A stretch of 64,000 nucleotides of DNA from Brachionus plicatilis (lineage: Eukaryota > Rotifera > Eurotatoria > Ploima > Brachionidae), in contig QEOQ01000344.1 in the NCBI GenBank assembly GCA_010279815.1, positions 481,458-545,457 on the forward strand. Direction: 5' to 3'. This document shows, in pieces, positions 46,441 to 59,300 of this stretch (position 1 is its first letter; each line of letters begins with the position of its first letter). The translations under genes were made by a program, and so were the position numbers. Below the pieces are notes generated by a model. It saw only the letters and a list, made by a program, of their open reading frames with translations. It did not search any database and had not been told where the DNA came from.

Positions 46441-48245
46441 CCAATTTTTCTTATTCAATTTCTTTTATTATTACAATTGAACGTAATACCTTTCCTTATA
46501 ATGCTATTTTTTGTAAGAAAACCTTTTACAACCCTATCATTCACACTGTATTCTATCTGTGGATCTAATGAGCAATCCCAATAGCTATTTAGATTATTGG
46601 AACTTATTTTTGAGCAATTAGGTGCAAAAATAATTCCATCTCTTGTATAGAGGACTAATTAACCTAAGCAGGTATAGAGTATGTTAAACCTGTCCTCGTG
46701 TTCTCGAAAAGTTTTAATAGTTGAAAGTTTATAATTTCATATTTGCTCCTTAATTTTATCAATCATCGTAAATGTTTTTAGTTCAATGCTGTCTGAATCC
46801 GCTAAAAGAAAATCGTGGACTGCATTTTAACTTTTCCTTAGCAGTGTAAGATTACTAATTATCTGTTAAGAAAAGTCCTTCGATTGTTTCATAGATATCC
46901 AAATTGCATTCAAATAATATTTTAATTACCTTAAACATTTGATTTCCGCTTTGGTTGCTTAATATGCTACACTTAAAGTCTGGCCACTACTTTAGGCGTA
47001 GTAAAAGATAACGAATTCGTTTTAAAATATTTATTTAATAAAATAAGAGTGAATATATAAAAACTAAAAATATAGAATAAGTCACTAAAATTTTAGAGAA
47101 GTTCTAAATGCTAGATTAAGAATGAACATAAATAAAAACTAGGAAGTAAAGCTCAATCATTCCATAATAAAATAAATGTTCACTATACTATTAAGATAGT
47201 GAAGCAGAGCTTTTGATATGCGAGTAACGAAACGTTAAAAGATATTTTTGTATGTGCTGTAATTGGATTTTTATCCAATAGATGTTAGTTTTTCTGCGAA
47301 TCAATTCGAATTTTATCCAATAGTTCTGCTTACTTTCCCCTCAAATCAAATTGATTCAGTCCAAAACCGAACGGTCTTGTTTGGTTATTAAGCTCGTCTC
47401 GACTTGGCTCGTTCCTCGCAATTAATTGACTGTTGCAATAACCGTTATTAACTGTCGTTTGATAGCGGATCACAAATCATTGCTTCTAAATATTTATGCT
47501 ATCCAAAAATATTAATCTACTGTTTAAATTGAATATAAACAAAATTATGGAGAGTCGGTTATATACCGTAACAAATATATTATCGTACGAGAAGTTAAGT
47601 TTTAACGAAGAGAATAATCTATATGGTCAAGAGTTAACTATTTCCTTATTCCATATAAGTATTGAGTCTCCAATGTTACATAATTAGTTGTCTGCATTCC
47701 AGATTTCATTGAATATTTTATTTTTATATATCTATTTAGTCTTCTGAAGTCTACAGTAATATACAGTAGTTAAAACTGTACTAAGCCATTTTAAGTTTTC
47801 AATTGAGTTTTCATCAAACTCACAATTTCCATCTTAACAAAACATTAAAAAATCATTGCATCTTTTTGATCGTGCCATTATTTCATATTCCAATTTACTA
47901 AGTTTTTGTCTTCTTTTATTGCTTCTAGCTCCGAAGAAGTTAGTATAGGTGCTTCCATTGCTAAATTTTGCTTTATCAATATTACAATATACTTAAGATT
48001 AGAATTTTTTGTAAGTAAGGTTCTGATTTTGAGTGTTTTATGGCGCCATCCTCTTCAAGGTTTAAAACTTGAATGTTTGCAACATTATCGTAGTTTGTTG
48101 TATCACACACATCAAAATAATTATCCAGTCTTAATGATTCGATAAGAAATATAAGCATGCTGGTAATTAATGTTAAAATATTTATAACAGTCGGGGTGCT
48201 ATAAACAATTTTTCTTGGTCTTTCTCTTTTTCTTTTCTCAATGTT
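46441..48245 (-). pseudogene. env-like third ORF remnant of gypsy element
   Basis: Downstream of integrase the reverse strand encodes a basic segment (EKRKRERPRKIV) followed by a hydrophobic helix (near 48150), resembling the N-terminus and signal/anchor of an envelope-like protein. Farther down, at about 46450-46620, a frame with Cys-containing, KGFLT-type sequence could be a later part. The two are separated by stops and an LTR-like block at 46981-47470. Assignment rests on position and the hydrophobic segment only. Confidence 0.4.
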
Positions 48246-48283
48246 AGTATCATTTATTTAGATTTCCAATAATTTTCTATTAG

Positions 48284-49130
48284 TTTACATTAAACGGACC
48301 ACGATATTTAGGGTGAAGCTTTTTTTGAATGCCCGGTATACTAATCCTTACCCTAGTTCCTATTGGAATTTTCTCCTCAGTAATTGGTCTTATTTTGTTT
48401 TGGGCTTTAAGTTGCTTATTCCTGCCTTTTTCGATGTTACGAAGTGATTCTGGATAATATTTACCATCAAAAATTTTATCTCCAAGATTCGTTCATTCAG
48501 TGCGTTGTGTTTAAACTCTGAATCAACAGAAGACCAGTTCCTAAAACCGTTCATTTTTCTTCCGAACATTAATTCGAATGGAGAGAATAATGTTGATAAA
48601 TGGACTCTAGTTCTATATGCAAGTAACACATACGGTATCCATTTTGGATAGTTTTCAGTATTCTGTTCACAATTTCGTCTTAAACATTTAACGAATTCTC
48701 TATTAAATCTCTCAACCTGACCGTTTGTCCTAGGATGATCTGCTGATGTAACAACATGCTCAGCTCCAATTCTGTTAATAAGATTATCCACGATAGTGTT
48801 GTTAAACTCTGTCCCCTGATCTGAAAGAATTACATAAGGAGGACCAAACAAGCATATAAATTTCCATAGGTTATCAGCGATTTCAATAGCCATTTTACTT
48901 TAAATAGGTTCTACGTATGGATATTTGGTAAGGTATTCGCTTATTACCATGACTCCGAGAAATCCTTCTTCAGTTAACGGTAGGCCGAACACAAAATCAA
49001 TAGCTTTTCTATCGTAAATACCTTTAATATTCAGTGTTTTGGCCGGCTGCTTTTTTAAAGCTATCAGATTCTTTCGTTTGCAAATATCACATGCCAAAAT
49101 ATATTGTTCGACGTCTCAGTCAGTGTTATT
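48284..49130 (-). pseudogene. Integrase of gypsy element
   Basis: Retroviral-type integrase: the end of a zinc-binding HHCC region (CDICKRKN), then a DDE core with the first Asp in KAIDFVFGLP, the second in ILSDQGTEFNN and the Glu in NGQVERFNREF, followed by a GPF module (KYRGPFN, near 48290). An in-frame stop occurs at about 48899 between the core halves. The three catalytic residues remain, so decay is recent to moderate. Confidence 0.9.
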
Positions 49131-49468
49131 CCAAAAATATTCTTCCCTTATCCTTTTAACTGTTGTTTCTTTTTGAAAGTGTCCTAATACATGAGATTTC
49201 TCACTAATTTTTGATCTTAAATCTAGTTTCGGAACAATCAGTGCACAACCTTTTTTGTCAAAGTAAAAAATTAAGTCTTCTTACAGATCATACATTTAGC
49301 GTAAAGCCTGACTCTCTACTCATTTTACTTGCATTGTTGACAATCCAGTGGAGTGTTTGCCATTCTTAAGAAAATTCAAAAGTGGTTAATCTGTTTAAAC
49401 GTCAAGAATTTTTCTTGTGTTTTCATCACAAATAATTGTATTCTTCTCATATAAGGTTTTGCATGATA

Positions 49469-50318
49469 CAGTCGATCCTCCGTATGACGAACCCACATAT
49501 AACGAACTCCTCTATTTTACGAAAATGAATCCAGGAACCGATTTTTTATAAAGGAAAAAGATTGCTAATTTTCTTTGATGCAACGAACCTCTTTTTAACG
49601 AAATCCCGATATAACGAACTAAGAAAAAAAAACGAGTAATACTTTTCTTAAGAAAAAAACCTTTATATAACGAATTTAAAAAAATGACATTCGTTATTTA
49701 ACACATCTTGAGTGAATTCAATGTAAATTGAGCGGAATTTTATTTTCGTTTTTCTTTTTTTTAAATTGGATATAAATAAAATTATAATAGATTATTCAAT
49801 CTTTCACTATAAAATTGCAATATTTTTTCATATTTTTAACCAATAAAATTTTATATTGATTTCTAAAATTTCGCTCGATTCACTCACTATGACCTTGATA
49901 ATAAAAAATAGTAAATAAATACCTGACAATTACTAATTATTGTTTATCTTAAATTTCTAATTGATAAAAATGAATGAAAAACAAGTTTACAAAAAGAGAA
50001 AATATATATCTCTTGAAGTCAAGATAGATTTTATAAAAAAGCATACTGAGCAAAAAATAACCACTTCAAAGTTGGCCAAAGAATACAACGTTAATGCTTC
50101 TACAATTTCTACGATTTTGTCGTCGAAAGCAAAAATTTTAGAACATTACGAAAAAAAATTGCCGGGCTTAGATTTTTTTATCATTAAAATTTGGTTTAAA
50201 AATTTTTTGGTCCCTATCATTTTATATGGTAATTTCAATGTAACGAAATTCGATATAACGAATACCGAATTTTGTTACATCCAAAGCCCAAGTAGTTCGT
50301 TATGCCGAGGATTGACTG
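49469..50318 (+). mobile_element. pogo/Tigger-like element nested in gypsy
   Basis: An 850-bp element with inverted ends CAGTC(G/A)ATCCTC(C/G)G flanked by TA duplications (49467-49468 and 50319-50320). Subterminal ATAACGAAC/GTTCGTTAT motifs recur several times on each side. It splits the RNase H/integrase region of the gypsy element, so it inserted later. It keeps only the N-terminus of a transposase and is non-autonomous. Confidence 0.88.
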
Positions 50319-50332
50319 TACTACTGGTCTAA
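49961..50332 (+). pseudogene. Truncated pogo-type transposase (CENP-B-like HTH)
   Basis: The frame starts effectively at MNEKQVYKKRKYISLEVKID (ATG 49970) and contains a psq/CENP-B-type helix-turn-helix, IDFIKKHTEQKITTSKLAKE then YNVNASTISTILSSKAKILE. It then runs into the element's right end. The second HTH and the DDE catalytic domain are missing. It could still bind element ends and act as a repressor, but that is speculation. Confidence 0.8.
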
Positions 50333-51370
50333 TAATAGCATCGGCATTCCCATGTTTAGCTCCTTTTCTATATATAATATTAAAGTCGTATATTTGCAAG
50401 AAAAAAGACCATCTAGCTAGTCTCCCTCTTAGTTTTTTATTTGACATTAACCATTTTAAGGCAATATGATCAGTAACGACGTCAAATTTTTGTCCATACA
50501 GAAATGTATGATTATTCTTGATTCCCCACTCGAGATCCAAACATTCGCTTTCTGTAACGCTATAATTTTTCTCAGCACCTTTAAGGAGTTTTGAAGAAAA
50601 TGAACACATATTCTCTTTACCACTGTCATCCATTTGAGACAGGATAGCTCCCATAGCATTTCCTGATGGACCTACGTGCAAAATAAATTTCTTCTTGAAA
50701 TCAGGTTGTCTTAGTATTGGTTCTGATGTAAGAGTTTCTTTAAGCCTGTTAAAAGCTTTTTCCTGTTCAACTTCCTATTTGAATTTAACATCTTTTAAAA
50801 GCAATACATATAAAGGTTGTGAAATTTTAGCGTAGTCCATTATGAAAACTCTATAGTAATTTGTTGCTCCTAAAAACTCTTGAACTTGTTTTAGAATTTG
50901 AAGGCGTTTTCTTTCTATAATTATTTGGATCCATCTAAATTAAAGAAGATGTTACTTCATATCCAAGAACTTTGATTTTTCTTGCAAACCAGGGAAAACA
51001 TAAATAAACCTCACATGACGACATATTTCCAAATATGCGAAACATCATTCTAGTAATTTTCAAACCAAAAGGAGTTCTTTTAAATTAATAATGTCCATCG
51101 GGTGTAGAAAATGTTGTTTTTTCTTTAGAGTCAGGATGCATTTCTACTTGCCAGTAGCCCGATATTAAGTCTAAAGTTGAAAAATAAGTTGAACCATTCA
51201 GCCTTGATAAAATATCATCGATTCGTGGTAATGGCCAAGATTCTGTAACTGTTTTTTGATTGAGCTTCCTATAGTCTACGCAAAAGCGTTTATTTCCGTC
51301 TTTTTTAAAGGAATTAATACCACAGGTGAAGACTATGCTGATGTTGAAGTTCAATAATATCATTTTCAAG
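50319..51370 (-). pseudogene. Reverse transcriptase / RNase H of gypsy element
   Basis: RT fingers and palm from 51369: KRFCVDYRKLNQKTVTESWP, PRIDDILSRLNG and the catalytic YFSTLDLISGYWQV. The YxDD region near 51050 is damaged. RNase H from about 50680: VGPSGNAMGAILSQ, ENMCSFSSKLLKGAEKNYSV, ESECLDLEWGI and DHIALKWLMSNKKLRGRLAR. Several stops and frame changes separate the pieces. Confidence 0.9.
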
Positions 51371-51799
51371 CATTGTTCTTATCTCTTCCTGTAATATCTC
51401 TCTTTCTTTTAAGGATTTTCTTTAAGGTCTTAGAAATATTGGGACTTTGTCTGTTGTTCTAATTACGTGTTTATCGACTTTACTCCTTGTTATATCTTTC
51501 ATACTCATTGCGAATCTATCTTTTATATAGCCTTAAGATTCTTTGAAATATTGATATTAACTGGCATCTAGAATATCTATTGGTTTTAATTCTATTTTAA
51601 CAGTTAATGATTCTAAAGGCCAATCTTCGTAAAATTGTTTAAATCTTCTGACAAAAAATCGTCAAGGTAATTTTCATCTGTCAAGTTTTCAGTTATCACT
51701 TTGTTGCAGTATTCTTTGTAAACTTCAAGATACACTACTTCACTAGGAAACTTTAAGCTTCTTTCACTTGGGTTAAGACTAGCTCCTGTACGCATAAAC

Positions 51800-52035
51800 C
51801 AATCAAGATTTAACAGTCCATCACTGTCTTAATGATCGATTACTAAGAATTCGATTTCGCATACATGACCTTCGATATCTAATTTTAATGCTTCTGTTTT
51901 GCCATTTACTTTAACAATAATATTATCTGCCGTTTTAATTTTAATATCAGAATCCTTTACGGTTATTTTATTTATTTCCACAAAATTTTTGCTTAAAATT
52001 GAAGTTGTTCATCCGCTATCAAGTGCCATAGTTAG
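51800..52035 (-). pseudogene. Aspartic protease remnant of gypsy element
   Basis: The reverse strand reads MALDSG followed at once by a stop, then TTSILSKNF and a beta-rich segment (KTADNIIVKVNGKTEALKLD). DSG in place of DTG is a normal retroelement protease active site. It lies between the gag zinc knuckle and RT, as expected. Confidence 0.75.
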
Positions 52036-52189
52036 TCTGAAACCATCTTTAGTTGCTGATATATATAAAAGGTTCCCTGTATCACATGTGTACACATATT
52101 CTGGCTTTTCTTTCAAATTGTCTGAATCATTGTTTACTTCCTCAACAATATTAACCTTTCTTGTATTACGATACTGTTTATAGTTATTG

Positions 52190-53290
52190 TTTTTGTTATT
52201 TAGCCTACATTTTGAAATTTTATGACCTGGTTTTTTGCATCTGAATCATATTAAGTTTTACTTTAGCTCATTCTGGCTTCTGAATTTTTCTTTTCCATTG
52301 TGGTCATATTTCTTACCTCTAAATTTTGATACATATTCTTTTCCATTTATGGATAATTTCATAAAAGAAACCTTATTATTAAAATTTTTTTGTCTAGAAT
52401 AGTTGACAACCGTGTGTTTGCTAAAATTGCTCAATCCATCTGTAGAAACTCTTCCATACCGGATTTCATTACTTAGCGTTTCTACATTTTTACTCTTTAA
52501 CTCGTCCCTAACTCTTGGGTCAAAGGCTTCAAGAAAGAACCAGACAAATCTGAACTCATCTATCTTATCTATTTTGTTTGCAATTGTCTGGAATTTCATT
52601 ATGTTGTCCTCAAAATTTGACGTTAATCTAGTACTTTTCAGTTCAGATCTTAGCCCTCTCTGAACATCAGCTGGTTTCAGGGTTGCTAATAATTGATTTT
52701 TGCATGTTTTTATGTATTTGTAAGGCTTTTCCTCTTAGAAGTTTTGTAAAACAATCTAATAGCCTACTTCTAATAATTCCTTGGTTCCTAGCCTCAATTT
52801 CTACTAGGGATATCCATTCATCTACTTTATCTCTAACGTTTCCATATAATTTTGGTATATCGTCGACTTTAAAATTTATGATTCGAGTTCCTTAAGTGCG
52901 AATCCTACGTTTTCTTGAAATACATCCTCATGTATTAAAGTTTTCGATGAAGTGGCTATATCTTGAACGGTGCTTATTGCTCCTTCATTACTTTGTTTTA
53001 ATTGATTTATATTCCTAAAACTATCTTCTTCTATTTTCATCTTTTTGATACTGGCCAATAACTCAACTCTTTTGAAAAGTAGCTCAACCAGCAACTTCTT
53101 AGGTTTTCCTGAATTTTGAACAATTTGAAACCATTTTTTCGGCTTCTGTACAGATTACCAATTCGCTGTCATCATCTAATTTCTGGTATTCATTCTCGAA
53201 AGACCCGTGTGTCTTTGTTAAGTGTACGGGCTCTTGTAAACTAAGTTTTTCAAGGTAATCTTTTGAAATAGGTACCATAAAAAATATCAT
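52190..53290 (-). pseudogene. gag remnant of gypsy element
   Basis: Starts near 53290, just after the primer-binding site, with an acidic N-terminal segment and a Lys/Glu-rich coiled coil (52876-53094). Capsid-like sequence at 52258-52600 includes FLEAFDPRVRDELKSKNV. At 52195-52255 a CCHC zinc knuckle is recognisable (CKKPGHKISKC), its first Cys lost to a one-base indel. Multiple stops interrupt the frame. Confidence 0.75.
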
Positions 53291-53799
53291 CTTTTTATCG
53301 CTGCTACCAATTGTCAGCGGTTTATAATAAACAATGTTTAATCTTTAAAGCTTTATTTAATATATTGAACGTTCTGAAGTTCTATTATTTATTTGTATAT
53401 CTGTACCGACCTAAAGCTCCATCTTTAACTTCAAAATGACTGTTCTGCTCGAAATAATTTAAATTAGAATTAATTATTTTTTAATATTTTTCAGTATTAT
53501 TCAGTATTATTCAAGTCAAGATTTTAGCTAAAATTGCTGCTAGCAGTTTTCCAAAAAGCCTTCCTTTTTTTGCGTCTGTTTATAGTTCCCTTTCATTTGT
53601 GATCAAAGTTGGGATTGATTTATTATTTATTAAAAGAGATTTTGTTATTTAGACTTTGAATAAGTGTAAAATTTAGTCAGTTTTATTTGAGTGTGCAAAT
53701 CAGAGATTTGTGAGTTATATTAATTGAATTTGCTGTTATGGTGGAATGATTATTGAGTGTATTGAAAAGCTTTTGCGTGTGCTGTAAAATTGGTCTAGA

Positions 53800-54310
53800 T
53801 ACATTTTCTCCGCTTTATTTTTTCTTTACCGTACATTTTTCCCGCTATACATTTTCCCCACTTTAAAGCGATTAGCAGCTATCCAAAAAAAAACTTTTTT
53901 AATATAATATTTAATGAAAAAATTAATTAAACAACAGGAAATAAGTACAAAATTAAGTAAAAAAAATGCAAAAACTACCATTTTACAATAATTGATTCAA
54001 CTATTTTTCTTTGTTCAATATTTCGGTACATCCACAATCTTGTGGCGAATTGAATTTAATAAAAAAATTAACCTTTTGTCGCATTCGAACTCTTCTTATT
54101 TAGCATTTTGCAGAGAGACTTAATCAAGTACCATTCAAAAGTTATAAACAAAATACTATTTGATCTGATTTTTTTGATCCTAAACTTCAAGATGCCGATA
54201 TTCGGTGGTCATTTAAATAGAATTATTTTTTTGACTAAACTGGGAAAATGTAAAGAAGGAAAAATGTTAAGTGGGGAAAATGTTAAACGGGGAATTTAAT
54301 TTTGGGGAAA
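53800..54310. repeat. Inverted ACATTTTCCCC repeats (possible MITE)
   Basis: Left part (53803-53875) carries three ACATTTTYYCC(G/C)CT units; right part (54240-54320) carries four reversed units (GGGGAAAATGTTAA and variants). The outline is a roughly 510-bp, loosely palindromic element. Ends and target duplications are not clear. Confidence 0.5.
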
Positions 54311-56363
54311 ATACGACTAAATCGTAAAATTTATGTCTTGTCGTAAAAAACTTGTTTAAAAACCGTTTCTCCCCTTAATTTCAATACATTATACAATAAA
54401 ATATCAATCAAATAAGAAATTGAGGGTTAAACCCATAAATTAAGAAAACTAAACCAATCCTCAAAAGCATCAATTCTAGATTATTCGTTCCTTTTTTAAA
54501 TTAAATTTCAGAAAAAAAAATTAAAAATAAAATTTAGAAAATATATATGTTATTCAAAATTTAGCAGTGCGATCTATATATTATGTTACTATACTTTCGA
54601 CTGTATAATTGTGAGCTAAAATTTTTCATTTTTTTTGCAGTATGTCACAAAAAGTTTGAATAAAGTTATTTTTCCTATTGGATTGTTTTGATTTTATAAA
54701 CCTGAATATCAATGATATTGAAATTTCAATTTCACTAATCTAAATATCAATTGATTAATCAATCTTTTTTGATACTCAAATTCAATATCAGCTTATTAAT
54801 TTGAATAACAAAATAAAAATTGGCCACTAATGAAGTTTTTTTCATTAAAACAGTGAAATTTTTTTTTTGCCTAAAATATTTTTATTGGATAAAGAAAAAT
54901 GCAACAAAAAATTAACATAATTTATTGAAATAAATGAGCTTCAAATTTTAAGTTGCTAAGATATTAAATTAATTGTCCACGTAAATGAAATTATTGCAAA
55001 AAAAATTTCTCCAAATAAAAATCCAAATAAACAAAAACGTGGAAGATCAAAAAAGCATTAGAATTATCATTTATTTTCATATTAAACTGACTAATTTATT
55101 TAATCAATAAATTAATCAACAAATTACCTTTCAGTTATATATCTGATATTGAAAATAAAAATAAGGTAAATTATTTTAATATTATTGATATATAAATATT
55201 GATATTCGGGTTAATATTTGATAGTTCTGGAAAAAAATAAGAAATTTCTAGGAAACAATTACACAATGAAGTTGGATATTCGATATATCTTGATTCAAAG
55301 CCTTTGCTGACGATTTCATTCTGTTTCATTCGATTTCATTGAATGAAATCGTCTAGAATGACTGAACGACAGAATGTCTAGAATGAAATCGTCTAGAATG
55401 ACTCAATCCTGGCCTCAGATATCTCTCACTGAACTCAAAAAGTCGACTTGAAAGTGTAAGTTGACTTAGTTTACTGGAAGTCTCTAGGTGTATAATATTG
55501 GAGGGGTATCATATTTCAGCTTCAAATAGATCGAACTGCTGAATTTTGATTAACTGGTATTTTTTTTAATGTTTGTTTTTGAGAATAAATTTCTAAAAGA
55601 TCTGCCAAAAGAAGTGAGTTTTGACAGTTTGTTTTGTTTTTTCTTGGTATGTAATTTAAAAAAAAGGTTTAAAAGGTGTGGACTTATTTCTGAACCTTGT
55701 TGGACTTTTGCTTCAATTGGGTAATTGTCACTTTAGTGTCCATTTACATTTATAAGGAAAAATCTGGAATAAGGGATTGATGAATTAGATATTTGTTTAT
55801 TTACTAGTAAGATGATGCAAATTTATTGTTAAGATAAAGAAGATTTAAAATTGTGTTGACAAAATTCCTATCTGTAGTTAATTAGAATAAAATTAATTTT
55901 TTCAAATGTCCATTTACATTAGCATCAGTGATATGTTTTTAAGTTGACTAGAAAAGAGATAACTTTAAGCGTTATATTTAAAATGTTAAGCTCCAGTCAT
56001 CCTGAATATCAATTATTTACTTTCTTCCTTTTTTTGAGAGTCGTAGCTTTGTTAAGTTGCTTGGGAAGAAATATTATATTGTTATTCTCGTAAAAATGTT
56101 TAGATTTTTTTCTTTGCTTTTTAAATATTCTTAAAAATCTTGACAAGCTTCTTTATAAAGAAAATTGCTCAAAAGAGAATTTTGAGGATATCATAATGTT
56201 CGGAATTCAACTTATAAACATATGAAAAAAATTCATTTTCAATTAAAGCTGCTTAAAAGAATAAAACTAAACAAAAGGATTAAAATAATAAAAAAAAAAA
56301 AGACATTTTCATTAAAGGTTCTAACAATTAACAGATAATCTTTTAAAGTCTAGATTGTGACAA
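54311..56363. other. Gene-free upstream region of the LRR gene
   Basis: No gene. At 55310-55400 there is a short palindrome (CGATTTCATTGAATGAAATCG) and a direct repeat of GAATGAAATCGTCTAGAATG. Near the gene start, acceptor-like AATTAACAG (about 56333) and TCTAG lie just before the ATG, so a 5' UTR intron or trans-splice site is possible. Confidence 0.5.
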
Positions 56364-59300
56364 ATGATGAAAAATAGTTCAGAGAATAGTGATAAAAAAA
56401 AGAAAGATTATAATTTTTTAAAAGAAAATAAAATAAAATCAGTGGATCCAAATTTCATTAAGTCGTGCGAAAAATTGGATTATATACATCTAGAAGATAA
56501 TTTAATCGAAACGTTAAAAGCAGGAACATTTAGTGATTTAAAAGCACTTGAAACACTAAATTTATCTAATAATAAAATAAAATCAGTGGATACAAATTTC
56601 ATTAATTCGTGCGATAATTTGAAAGTTGTATATTTACAAGGAAATTTAATCGAAACGTTAAAAGAAGGAACATTTAGTGATTTAAAAGCACTTGAAACAC
56701 TTAATTTATCTAATAGTAAAATAAAATCAGTGGATCCAAATTTCATTAATTCGTGCGATAATTTGAAATTTATACATCTAGAAGATAATTTAATCGAAAC
56801 GTTAAAAGCAGGAACATTTAGTGATTTAAAAGCACTTGAAACACTAAATTTATCTAATAGTAAAATAAAATCAGTGGATCCAAATTTCATTAATTCGTGC
56901 GATAATTTGAAATTTATACATCTAGAAGATAATTTAATCGAAACGTTAAAAGCAAGAACATTTAGTTATTTGATTGGCCTTATAGATCTAGATGTATCCG
57001 ATAATAATATAAAAACACTGAAACCAAAATTTATTAAGTCGTGCGGTAATTTAAAATTTGTAAATCTAAGTGGAAATTTAATCGAAACGTTAAAAGCACG
57101 AACATTTAGTGATTTAAAAGAACTTAAAACACTTAATTTATCCGATAATAATTTAAAAACACTGAAACCAAAATTTATTAAGTCGTGCGATAAATTGGAT
57201 GATATATATCTAGAAGGTAATTTTATCGAAAAGTTGGTAGCAAAATCATTTTGTAATTTGAAAATATTTAAACTAAACTTAGACTATAAGAAAATAAAAT
57301 CACTGGAACCAATATTTATTAAATCGTGCAGAAATTTGAAAATTATTAATTTACAAGGAAATTTAGTCGAAACGTTAAAAGCAGGAACATTTAGTGATTT
57401 AAAAGCACTTGAAACACTTAATTTATCTAATAGTAAAATAAAATCAGTGGATCCAAATTTCATTAATTCGTGCGATAATTTGAAATTTATACATCTAGAA
57501 GATAATTTAATCGAAACGTTAAAAGCAGGAACATTTAGTGATTTAAAAGCACTTGAAACACTTAATTTATCTAATAGTAAAATAAAATCAGTGGATCCAA
57601 ATTTCATTAATTCGTGCGATAATTTGAAAATTATATATTTACAAGGAAATTTAATCAAAACGTTAAAAGCAGGTACATTTAATGATTTAGAAGCACTTGA
57701 AACACTAAATTTAATTAATAATAAAATAAAATCAGTGGCTCCTAATTTCATTAAATCGTGCGATAATTTGAAATTTATACATCTAGAAGATAATTTAATC
57801 GAAACGTTAAAAGCAGAGGTATTTAGTGATTTGATTTGCCTAATTGATCTAGATGTATCCGATAATAAAATAAAAACACTGAAACCGAAATTTATTAAGT
57901 CGTGGGATTTTTTGAAAGTTATATATCTAGAAGGAAATTTAATCGAAACGTTAAAAGCAGGAACATTTAGTGATTTAAAAGTACTTGAAACACTAAATTT
58001 ATCTAAAAATAAAATAAAATCAGTGGATCCAAATTTCATTAATTCGTGTGATAATTTGAAAGTTATATATTTACAAGAAAATTTAATCAAAACGTTAAAA
58101 GCAGGTACATTTAATGATTTAGAAGCACTTGTAACACTTGATTTATCTAATAATAAAATAAAAACATTGGAACCAAAATTTATCAAGTCATGCGATAAAT
58201 TGGGATCCTTAACACTGGGTGGAAATTTAATCGAAAAGTTAGAAGAAGAAACATTTAGTGATTTAAAAGCACTTTATAGACTGACTTTATTCTCAAATAA
58301 AATAAAATCGATTGAACCAAGATTTATTAAGTCGTGCGGTAATTTAAAATTTGTAAATCTAAGTGGAAATTTAATCGAAAAGTTAGAAGCAGAAACATTT
58401 TATGATTTAAAAGAACTTGAAAGGCTAACTTTATCCGATAATAATATAAAAAGCATTGAACCAAAATTTATTAAGTCGTGCGATAAATTGGATGTTTTAA
58501 ATCTAGAAGGTAATTTTATCGAAAAATTGGAAGCAAAATCATTTTGTGATTTGAAAATCTTTAAACTAAATTTACACTATAAGAAAATAAAATCATTGGA
58601 ACCAATATTTATTAAATCGTGCAAAAATTTGAAAATTATTAATTTACAAGGAAATTTAATCGAAACGTTAAAAGCAGGAACATTTAGCTGCTTAGAAGCC
58701 CTTCAAGAACTAAAATTGTTTGATAATAAAATAAAATCAGTGGATCCAAATTTCATTAAGTCCTGTGATAATTTGGAATGTATACTTTTAGAAGATAATT
58801 TAATCGAAACGTTAAAAGCAGGAACATTTAATGATTTAGAAGCACTTGAAACACTAAATTTAATTAATAATAAAATAAAATCAGTGGCTCCTAATTTCAT
58901 TAAATCGTGCGATAATTTGGAATTTATATATCTACAAGGAAATTTAATCGAAACGTTAAAAACAGGAACATTTAATGATTTACAAGCACTTGTAACACTT
59001 GATTTATCTAATAATAAAATAAAAACATTGGAACCAAAATTTATCAAGTCATGCGATAAATTGGGATCCTTAACACTGGGTGGAAATTTAATCGAAAAGT
59101 TAGAAGAAGAAACATTTAGTGATTTAAAAGCACTTTATAGACTGACTTTATTCTCAAATAAAATAAAATCGATTGAACCAAGATTTATTAAGTCGTGCGG
59201 TCATTTAAAATTTGTAAATCTAAGTGGAAATTTAATCGAAACATTAAAAGCAGGAACATTTAGTGATTTAAAAGAACTTGACGAACTTAATTTATCTAAA

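Larger units (their letters stand above)
46441..53790 (-). mobile_element. Decayed Ty3/gypsy-type LTR retroelement with env-like remains
   Basis: Reverse-strand element, order LTR - PBS - gag - protease - RT - RNase H - integrase - env-like. The right (5') LTR begins at 53312 (plus-strand TGTCAGCGG) and runs to roughly 53790. Next to it, 53299-53309 is a tRNA-complementary primer site reading TGGTAGCAGCG on the element strand. All ORFs carry stops or frameshifts. A pogo-like element interrupts it at 49469-50318. The 3' LTR is not identified with confidence; 46981-47470 is LTR-like and shares only short segments (TGTGCTGTAA) with the right LTR, so both the left boundary and the nature of that block are uncertain. 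Confidence 0.85.
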
